From contig JAUUZA010000002.1 of assembly GCA_030590165.1 (NCBI GenBank), forward strand, positions 1 through 55,466: 55,466 nucleotides of DNA. The letters are read 5' to 3'. The translations under genes and the position numbers were made by a program. The notes under the pieces were generated by a model, which was not told the origin of the DNA, searched no databases, and saw only the letters and a list, made by a program, of their open reading frames with translations. Shown one piece after another: positions 49,177-55,466 of this stretch (position 1 is its first letter; every line of letters starts with the position of its first letter). The DNA is from Candidatus Altarchaeota archaeon. Lineage in GTDB: Archaea > SpSt-1190.

Positions 49177-50223
49177 TTAAATTTTAATTATTTTAAATGT
49201 CTCTCCAGTTTTTTCAATAACATAACGAATTCGCTCCCTCGTTATTTCAAATATATTATTAAATCCTTTTGTTTCTCCAATAGATTTTGCAGGAAGTTTT
49301 ACAGAACGTTGAATCAATATAAAGTTTCTAGAACCACCGTCCTCCTTATTAAGTTCCAAAACAGCTTGGGCAGTTGTTCCAGATCCTGCAAACACATCTA
49401 AAATTGTATATTTCTTTGAGGGAAAAAATTTCATCATTCGTTTTATCAACCCAACAGGTTCAACCGGTCCAAATACTTGTTCTCCTTTAAAAATATCTTT
49501 TAATTCTTGAACGCCTTTATCATAACGAACTTCTTCGCCTTGCCAAATTGATTCTAAAAAAGGTTCAACAAATGCATTTTTGTCCTTACCTTTAAATCCC
49601 TCAAGCTTTACTGAATTAATATTTTTAGCATAAATCAATAAATATTCAACAGTTTCAATAGGAATTTTTTTTGCCCTAAGTCCAGAGGTTCCACTACGAA
49701 CTGTAATCTGTTGAACAAAATTTTCTTTTCCAAAAATTTCGTCCATCATTACTCTCAAGGTATGATTTTCCTTGAATCCTATAGATGCAAAAATTGCCCC
49801 GTCTTCACTCAATATTTTTCTTGCTAACAAAAGCCTAGAATAAATATAGGTAAACCAATCTTCCCTTGACGGTTTTTCTTTTGATTTAATCCAAGACAAC
49901 CATTCTAATTCAAGGTTACGAAACATAAAAGGAGGATCAAAATAAACAAGTTTCACTTTTCGCTCAGAAGAAAGACACATTAATTTCATAACTTCAAGAT
50001 TATCCCCTTCAACCAAGACATTACCTTTAGGGATTGAAACTTTTGTAATTGGAGCCTTTTCTGCCTCTTTAAACGCAGTCTCTTTATTTGACCAATATAA
50101 AAAAGGGGCAGGCACAACAATTAAACCCTTACTATCTTTATTACATCTCCTACATCTAACGATGGATGAAACAAAGTCTAAGAAAGTGTTTGAGACATAC
50201 TTAATTAAAAAAATTATTTGCAC
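49177..50223 (-). CDS. orphan beta-class DNA methyltransferase (type III Mod-like)
   Basis: 348 residues. Motif IV KLVYFDPPFMF precedes motif I ILDVFAGSGTTAQAVLELN, the order of beta-class N4-cytosine/N6-adenine enzymes. The Mod-like block GNVLVEGDNLEVMKLM precedes motif IV. The N-terminus carries CRRCNK (CxxC). It is much shorter than type III Mod subunits (~600), with a small recognition region (~180-250). No restriction subunit is nearby, so it is probably regulatory or protective. Confidence 0.9.
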   Translation of the reverse strand: MQIIFLIKYVSNTFLDFVSSIVRCRRCNKDSKGLIVVPAPFLYWSNKETAFKEAEKAPITKVSIPKGNVLVEGDNLEVMKLMCLSSERKVKLVYFDPPFMFRNLELEWLSWIKSKEKPSREDWFTYIYSRLLLARKILSEDGAIFASIGFKENHTLRVMMDEIFGKENFVQQITVRSGTSGLRAKKIPIETVEYLLIYAKNINSVKLEGFKGKDKNAFVEPFLESIWQGEEVRYDKGVQELKDIFKGEQVFGPVEPVGLIKRMMKFFPSKKYTILDVFAGSGTTAQAVLELNKEDGGSRNFILIQRSVKLPAKSIGETKGFNNIFEITRERIRYVIEKTGETFKIIKI

Positions 50224-50227
50224 AAAC

Positions 50228-50467
50228 TTACAGGAACAGTATCAAATAGCTGAGGTACAAAATTACGAATATTAGTATAATATTAAAAATTTTTATACGT
50301 CTTTCTTTTATGACACACCTGTCACATTTTTCCAATTTAATAGTTGAAGTTTTAAATTTCCCTGAATCTCCGGTGGGAGGATATGTATAAAAATTTTCAA
50401 ACCTGTCACAAACACATAATGGAATTGCAAATCCAAGAGAAGTTCCAATGCCTTTCTTATTTTTCAA
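50228..50467 (-). CDS. small Cys-rich tail-anchored protein
   Basis: 79 residues. CVCDRF and KCDRCVIK give Cys pairs that could bind a metal. The C-terminus is one hydrophobic helix (IFNIILIFVILYLSYLILFL). Not recognised. It ends 4 bases upstream of the methyltransferase start, so the two are probably cotranscribed. Confidence 0.55.
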   Translation of the reverse strand: MKNKKGIGTSLGFAIPLCVCDRFENFYTYPPTGDSGKFKTSTIKLEKCDRCVIKERRIKIFNIILIFVILYLSYLILFL

Positions 50468-50624
50468 ACAATAATTAATCGTCTCCTTCCTTTCTTTTGA
50501 AACTTCTTTATACCTCTAAACATATTTTTCAACTTCTGAAACAACTTCTTTAAGTATATTAAAAAATTTTAATTAATTTTATAATCATTAACAAACTTTA
50601 AATTTCCCTTCATCAAACAAATAC

Positions 50625-51176
50625 ATGGGAATAGGTTTAACTTTATTGATTGTTACAGCTGTTTTTGTGTTCATTGGGGTAATCTCAGTCTACAACAGAC
50701 TTATCAGTCTGAAAAACGGCATTGAAAACAGTTTCAATCAAATAAAAGTAGCAATGAAAAAAAGGTTTGATGTAATAGGACAATTAGTTGAAACAACAAA
50801 AAGTTATCTAAAATTTGAAAAAAATTTATTTACGGATGTTTCAAAGATGCGGAATTTAAATCTTAATTCTGCAGCTTCTTTGGAAAAAGGAGATAAATTA
50901 GCTAGGGGAGTAATGGGGAGTTTTCTTGCAGTGGCTGAAAATTATCCTAAAACAAAGGGTGCAGAAACAGTAAAGGAACTTCAAGGAAGTATTAAAAATG
51001 TTGAAGATGAGATTAGTAGAATTAGATATCTCTACAACGACCAAGTTCAATCTTTTAATGTAAAATGTGAATTATTTCCGACAAATCTAATTGCAGGAAT
51101 GTTAGGATTTTCAAAAAAAGATTATCTTAAATTTGGAGAAAAAATTGAAAAAAGACCAGACACTAAGGTATTCTAG
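50625..51176 (+). CDS. lemA: LemA family protein
   Basis: 183 residues. An N-terminal membrane helix (IGLTLLIVTAVFVFIGVISV) is followed by YNRLISLKNGIENSFNQIKV, KRFDVIGQLVETTKSYLKFE, AVAENYPKTKGAETVKELQG and RIRYLYNDQVQSFNVKCELF PTNLIAG, the LemA pattern. It is a helical-bundle membrane protein of unclear role, typically paired with a DUF2207 protein as here; the next ATG follows the stop directly. Confidence 0.95.
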   Translation: MGIGLTLLIVTAVFVFIGVISVYNRLISLKNGIENSFNQIKVAMKKRFDVIGQLVETTKSYLKFEKNLFTDVSKMRNLNLNSAASLEKGDKLARGVMGSFLAVAENYPKTKGAETVKELQGSIKNVEDEISRIRYLYNDQVQSFNVKCELFPTNLIAGMLGFSKKDYLKFGEKIEKRPDTKVF

Positions 51177-52853
51177 ATGAAGGAACAAACTCGTCTTTTT
51201 TTGATTCTTGCTTTCCCTTTTTTTTTATTTGGGGCTTATTCTTTATTACAAAGTATTGAATCTGACTCTTTTGTTTCAAATTATGATTTAACAATTAATG
51301 TCTTAAGTGACAAAATCGAAGTAACAGAAAATTTAACATATACACTTGCTTCAAACAGATTTAGAGAATTATATCGAACTTATGATAAAATTGGTCCACA
51401 AAAAAATTTGTATGTTACTTCTTTTTATTGTCCCATCGGCTCTATTTTTAGTGCTCCCGCTTATAATACTTATTTTGAACTAATCTGTAAAAAAGAAAAT
51501 TATTATGATGTTGGCGAGCATGAAATTTCTTTTTCATACGAAATTCCTTCACCTTATGTTTGTTACGACGATTATTGTGAATTATTCTGGACAATTATGA
51601 ATAACTTTGGTTCTAAAATTGAAGATGTAACAATAAACGTGAATGGCAATATTTTTGACCTGAGTTCTTTCCCAAATGGACAAATTCAAAACAACAACAT
51701 TTTAATTAAAACAATTCCAAAAGAATCAATATTCGAAATTAGAATTTTAATCCCGAGAGAAAACATAGAAAGTTCTTATCAAACAAAACCAGGGGAAATA
51801 TTACCTGAATTTAAAAAATATTCAAATTATTCACGATTCTACACTTTTTTATATAATTATAGATTAACAATAATTTTCTCAATGATTAGTTTAACTGCTT
51901 TTTTATTATATAACTTATTCACTAGAAGCGGACGAGAAAAAGAAGTTAGGGGTATTCCTGATGTACTTCACTATGCTCCCTCAAAACTCAAACCATATGA
52001 GGTCGACTTTTTATTCAGCGGGAATATTGGGGCATTTGAAGGAGATGTAATTGATGCCACACTTCTTGATTTAATAAAGAGAGGGTATTTAAAAATTAAA
52101 GGAAACACAATTGAAATTCTAAAAGTAAGTGATTCAACATTAAACACATTTGAAAAACGTATCATTAATTTTTATGCCAAATATGCAGAAAACAACATAT
52201 TTGACGCAAAAGCATTCAAAAAACAAGTTTCAAAAATGTCACAATTTAAAGCAAAAATGATTCTAAATGAATTGAATGAATTAAGAAACCCAACTAAAGA
52301 TTTATTCCAAAAATTAAAAGATATCTTTAATACAAAACCGAAAAAAACAGCCGTAACAATTCTTGGATTTTTTGGAGTTCTTTCACTCTTTATTTTATTA
52401 ATTTCAATAGGTTTGAACTTGATGTATTTACCACAACTCTCTTTAACTCTTTTAATAATCTATTCACTCTGGACTTTTGTCTTAATTAAATTAGATGACT
52501 ATGTTTTTGGGAAATATAAAGAAGACGTAATTGAAGAAAAATTGAAATGGGATGCTTTTAAAAATTTATTTAAAAATTATTCAATGATTGAAAAATATAA
52601 ACCACAAGATATTTCAATGTGGGGTGATTGGTTAAGTTATGCCACTGTTTTTGGTCTTGCTAAAAATGTTATTAAAATAATGAAAAAACATAAAATCGCC
52701 TTACCAAATATAGATGACCCAATACGAGTTTCAAGAATTAATCGATTAATATGGAGTACAACAAGAATTGCAGCAACACCAAAAAGTTCATCAAGTGGAT
52801 TCTCAGGTGGAATTGGTGGTGGGTTTGGTGGAGGAGGGGGAGGCGCGAGATAA
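51177..52853 (+). CDS. DUF2207 membrane protein with Gly-rich tail
   Basis: 558 residues. N-terminal signal/anchor (LFLILAFPFFLFGAYSLLQS), outer beta domain (DLTINVLSDKIEVTENLTYT, FSYEIPSPYVCYDDYCELFW), a membrane helix at ~225-245, cytoplasmic winged-helix-like part (VDFLFSGNIGAFEGDVIDAT LLDLIKRGYL), two further helices at ~395-440, and the tail GGIGGGFGGGGGGAR. The layout and tail are typical of DUF2207 partners of LemA. Confidence 0.92.
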   Translation: MKEQTRLFLILAFPFFLFGAYSLLQSIESDSFVSNYDLTINVLSDKIEVTENLTYTLASNRFRELYRTYDKIGPQKNLYVTSFYCPIGSIFSAPAYNTYFELICKKENYYDVGEHEISFSYEIPSPYVCYDDYCELFWTIMNNFGSKIEDVTINVNGNIFDLSSFPNGQIQNNNILIKTIPKESIFEIRILIPRENIESSYQTKPGEILPEFKKYSNYSRFYTFLYNYRLTIIFSMISLTAFLLYNLFTRSGREKEVRGIPDVLHYAPSKLKPYEVDFLFSGNIGAFEGDVIDATLLDLIKRGYLKIKGNTIEILKVSDSTLNTFEKRIINFYAKYAENNIFDAKAFKKQVSKMSQFKAKMILNELNELRNPTKDLFQKLKDIFNTKPKKTAVTILGFFGVLSLFILLISIGLNLMYLPQLSLTLLIIYSLWTFVLIKLDDYVFGKYKEDVIEEKLKWDAFKNLFKNYSMIEKYKPQDISMWGDWLSYATVFGLAKNVIKIMKKHKIALPNIDDPIRVSRINRLIWSTTRIAATPKSSSSGFSGGIGGGFGGGGGGAR

Positions 52854-55013
52854 TTAATTCATTAAAATTGTTTTAATTCTTTCATAAACTTCTGGATATT
52901 TAATTGGATTTAAAAGGTCATTATGTAAACTTATTTTTAATGCGTCATTACATGAACCCATAACATAAGTTAAATTAGCATACTCCAATTCAGCAGAACT
53001 AATTTGAACAACACCATCTCCATCAAATCCACCAGTATCACAACCTTTACCAATAATAACATTGAAAGGAATTTCTGGTTTAAATCTTTCAAGTCGTTTT
53101 AAGAAAACACTATCCAATTTCATATCCCTACATGCTTTCTTATCACCTAAATAACCACAAAAACTTTCAATTTTACCAGCAACACCCTTATTTGGGGTAG
53201 CAATAAGAATAACACTCTCAACTTTATCTTCTCCAAAAAGCATAAGATAATTCTGAACAACAAGACCACCCATTGAATGTGCCACTATTCTTACTTTATT
53301 AACGCCAGTTTGCAAACGAACAGTATCAATTACTTCCTTAAGTCTTATTGAATAACTTTCAATTCCCTCTTCCTTCATTATGTTTTCAACTAAACTATTT
53401 GCATCATAATAAAGAGCATAATAAAATGTTGCACTAACCCCAACAGGAATTGACATTTCAGACCAATACCATTCACCAGTTGAAGTATAATCAATATCCC
53501 CAACATTAATGATTACCCCCTCTTCACTCAACTTTTTTTGTATCTCAAAGAAAGCATCAATTGAGCTCTCAGGTAAATCATTTTTATTCATTGAATGTCC
53601 ATGGATAAACACGACAGGATAATTATCTTGTTTAATTGAACATTCACTACATTCACCAAATATACAACACTTTCTAATTGGTTCACTAATCTCAATTGAA
53701 TTATATTTGAACTTAGTGAGGTTTAGTAAAATCTTAGTATAATTTGTCAACGAATTAAATTCAAACCCCTTTGTTTTATTACAAAAATTGGGGGAAAGAT
53801 TGGGTAACAATATATATCTAAAATATTCAGATAAATTTAATCCAACCACATTCAAAAGACTGGAGTTACCTATAATGAGGTGAGTCTTATTTTGAGTAAC
53901 AATAAATAAGGAATTATTAATAAACTCAATTATTTTTGAAAAATTTTCAGAGTTGTTAATTTTCAAATTAGAATTATGAAACTCAGTTTTATTCTGTAAA
54001 ATTATCGCATTTTGACAAAGGTCTCCAGTTAAATTAAAAGAGTTTAAACCAGAAAGTAAATTATATTGAGCCCTTAAATCCTCATTAAACTCAAACTCCG
54101 TTACATTCAAATCAAAAGAATAATTAACAAAAAAAGAATTTAAAATCAACGAAGGTTCTAAAGAAACAATACTTTCAAAAGTGCTCAAATTTAAAATTTT
54201 TAATGTTTGATAAAGACTCTTTATCTCACCACTCTTTTCAGGTTCTTCTTTCAAATAAAAATTATACACATCAGAAAATGATTCACTTGAAAAAATCTGA
54301 AGATACTCTATATTTTGATTGTATTTGCTTAATGTTAAATTCAATTCAATAAAATTAAGTTCATAATTTGAAAGATTTTCAATTTGCTTTAATAAATTTA
54401 CGGAGTCAGAAAATTCCTGATTATAAAAAACTTTCAAACTTTCATTAAACAACTCAAAAGCATACTCAAGATTTTTTCTCAGATCAAAATTAAGTGGAAT
54501 TTTATTATTAATTAAATTAACGGTGTACTTACTCAAGTTTCTAAAATATTCAGCTTTATTTAAATAATAATGAACCTTCTCAAGATTCTCACGTGCAAAT
54601 TTCAAATTTGAAGTTTCAATTAAATTATAATTCTTATTAATTGTCACTAAAGCATATCGAGATTTAATTTGTTCATCTGTCCTACATAAAAAACTACGAA
54701 TATTTTTACACTTAGTTTCAAAATAAATTAAATTTTGTCCGTTACCTTTAATACTCAAATCAATAGAGTAATTTTTCATAAAATTTTTATTTTTTAACAA
54801 AATAAAAGATTCATTTGAAATCACCTTTCCATTAAAAGTATCACTTAAAGTAAAACTACACTCAGTTTCACAAAACTTAAAATTATTCAATCTAATTTCA
54901 AACATTAAAGGAAGTTTTGTCCCAACAGTCTCAATCATTGATTGACGCGGCTCAATTTCAATTTGTAAATCATCATAGATTAAAAATTTAAGTTGAACCC
55001 CTGTATTAAACAA
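52854..55013 (-). CDS. large cell-surface protein with C-terminal lipase-like alpha/beta hydrolase domain
   Basis: 719 residues from TTG. About 430 Asn/Leu/Phe-rich residues with many N-x-S/T sites (SNLKINNSENFSK...) precede a hydrolase domain at ~470-719: YPVVFIHGHSMNKND, VRIVAHSMGGLVVQNYLMLF (Ser nucleophile), VILIATPNKGV, a probable Asp in GGFDGDGVVQ and His in ISLHNDLL. It resembles triacylglycerol-lipase/PGAP1-like esterases. The frame stays open upstream to 55121 and encodes a membrane helix, so the true N-terminus is probably longer. Confidence 0.78.
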   Translation of the reverse strand: MFNTGVQLKFLIYDDLQIEIEPRQSMIETVGTKLPLMFEIRLNNFKFCETECSFTLSDTFNGKVISNESFILLKNKNFMKNYSIDLSIKGNGQNLIYFETKCKNIRSFLCRTDEQIKSRYALVTINKNYNLIETSNLKFARENLEKVHYYLNKAEYFRNLSKYTVNLINNKIPLNFDLRKNLEYAFELFNESLKVFYNQEFSDSVNLLKQIENLSNYELNFIELNLTLSKYNQNIEYLQIFSSESFSDVYNFYLKEEPEKSGEIKSLYQTLKILNLSTFESIVSLEPSLILNSFFVNYSFDLNVTEFEFNEDLRAQYNLLSGLNSFNLTGDLCQNAIILQNKTEFHNSNLKINNSENFSKIIEFINNSLFIVTQNKTHLIIGNSSLLNVVGLNLSEYFRYILLPNLSPNFCNKTKGFEFNSLTNYTKILLNLTKFKYNSIEISEPIRKCCIFGECSECSIKQDNYPVVFIHGHSMNKNDLPESSIDAFFEIQKKLSEEGVIINVGDIDYTSTGEWYWSEMSIPVGVSATFYYALYYDANSLVENIMKEEGIESYSIRLKEVIDTVRLQTGVNKVRIVAHSMGGLVVQNYLMLFGEDKVESVILIATPNKGVAGKIESFCGYLGDKKACRDMKLDSVFLKRLERFKPEIPFNVIIGKGCDTGGFDGDGVVQISSAELEYANLTYVMGSCNDALKISLHNDLLNPIKYPEVYERIKTILMN

Positions 55014-55240
55014 AATAAACCCAAAAAGAGCTAATCCTAAAACAAACCAAAATAATTTTCTTGACTTTTGGTGTTTCTTTAACTTCTTACTTGATTCTGA
55101 CTTAATTTTAATGATATAACTCTAAGAAAAGGAGAGTTATTAAGATTAATTGAAGTATTCAAAAAAATGAAATAACTGACTTTCACAGCCACAAAATGAA
55201 GATATAAATACTCAAGACGTGAGCAAATTTTAGTGATAAT
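55014..55240. other. start-less coding extension and intergenic region
   Basis: Minus-strand bases 55014-55121 continue the hydrolase frame: SYIIKIKSESSKKLKKHQKS, then RKLFWFVLGLALFGFILFNT. This is a basic head plus membrane helix, but with no ATG, GTG or TTG. The rest (55122-55240) is A/T-rich promoter sequence for the plus-strand gene at 55241. No RNA gene seen. Confidence 0.5.
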
Positions 55241-55441
55241 ATGTTTGACAACTACACAAAATGGGCAAATAAAAGCATGAAGAAATTGGACGTAATGGAC
55301 ATAAAATGTATAAAATGGAGTACAGCAGTTTTTACATTAATGTTAGCAAAACTCTTCCCAGTTTTACTTGGCCTTGAATGGTATTGGTATGGTCTTATGG
55401 GAATAATATTCATGTGGAAACCTTTAAAGAAAATATTTTAA
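55241..55441 (+). CDS. small membrane protein
   Basis: 66 residues: a polar, Lys-rich N-terminus (FDNYTKWANKSMKKLDVMDI), one helix (WSTAVFTLMLAKLFPVLLGL) and a second short aromatic helix (WYWYGLMGIIFMW), ending KPLKKIF. Not recognised. The 25 bases after it to the window end hold nothing. Confidence 0.55.
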   Translation: MFDNYTKWANKSMKKLDVMDIKCIKWSTAVFTLMLAKLFPVLLGLEWYWYGLMGIIFMWKPLKKIF

Positions 55442-55466
55442 TCTTTTTCTTTCTTTTTTCATAATG

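Noticed and set aside
1-55466. CRISPR arrays, insertion sequences and rRNA genes
   Set aside because: No regularly spaced repeats, transposase motifs or rRNA sequence were seen on reading both strands.

Overview
The window is a gene-dense, low-GC archaeal chromosome segment. Archaeal markers are two histones, topoisomerase VI B, FEN-1, GINS, a PriS-type primase, Sec61 beta, prefoldin alpha, aIF1A, aIF2 alpha, ribosomal proteins S27e, S28e, L24e, L44e and L7Ae, Nop10, a Rio kinase, deoxyhypusine synthase and class III (archaeal pilin-type) signal peptides. Short genes, a primase that appears to fuse PriS to a PriL-like C-terminal domain, and few metabolic genes point to a DPANN archaeon of the Nanoarchaeota/Woesearchaeota type. 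That placement is inference. GTG and TTG starts are common and many genes overlap by ATGA.

Region 1 (1-7.5 kb): small hypothetical genes, a PspC protein with a histone-H1-like tail, and a box C/D sRNA (about 1452-1513). A minus-strand operon follows: XRE-type regulator, three pilin-like proteins, a small protein and SMC. CBS-domain and unknown genes come next. Region 2 (7.5-34.4 kb) is mostly housekeeping: histone, dolichol/phytol kinase-like enzyme, FEN-1, rio/KH/top6B, pfdA/ftsY, Nop10/PAC2/aIF1A, primase/GINS/L44e/S27e/aIF2 alpha, Sec61 beta/TctA-like, an A24 prepilin peptidase beside a second histone, NFACT-R, SSB, dUTPase, NDK, a PLP decarboxylase with deoxyhypusine synthase, and L7Ae/S28e/L24e. 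Region 3 (34.4-55.5 kb) is more accessory: large membrane proteins, many unrecognised genes, three tRNAs (Trp with intron, Leu, Thr), a tRNA-Thr 3' fragment bounding a one-gene cassette, a queuosine-salvage-type protein, an orphan DNA methyltransferase, LemA/DUF2207 and a surface lipase-like protein.

The most interesting signals are RNA-based. The sRNA has C, D', C' and D boxes, and its D guide matches the anti-Shine-Dalgarno tail of 16S rRNA. The tRNA-Trp intron has a perfect bulge-helix-bulge and carries a guide that by the D+5 rule points at its own C34. A 44-nt copy of the tRNA-Thr 3' part lies 748 bp from the gene, like an att site, with a single unknown gene between. L7Ae, which binds the C/D kink-turn, is also encoded here. 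The pilin-like genes and the prepilin peptidase probably work together, although they lie 20 kb apart.
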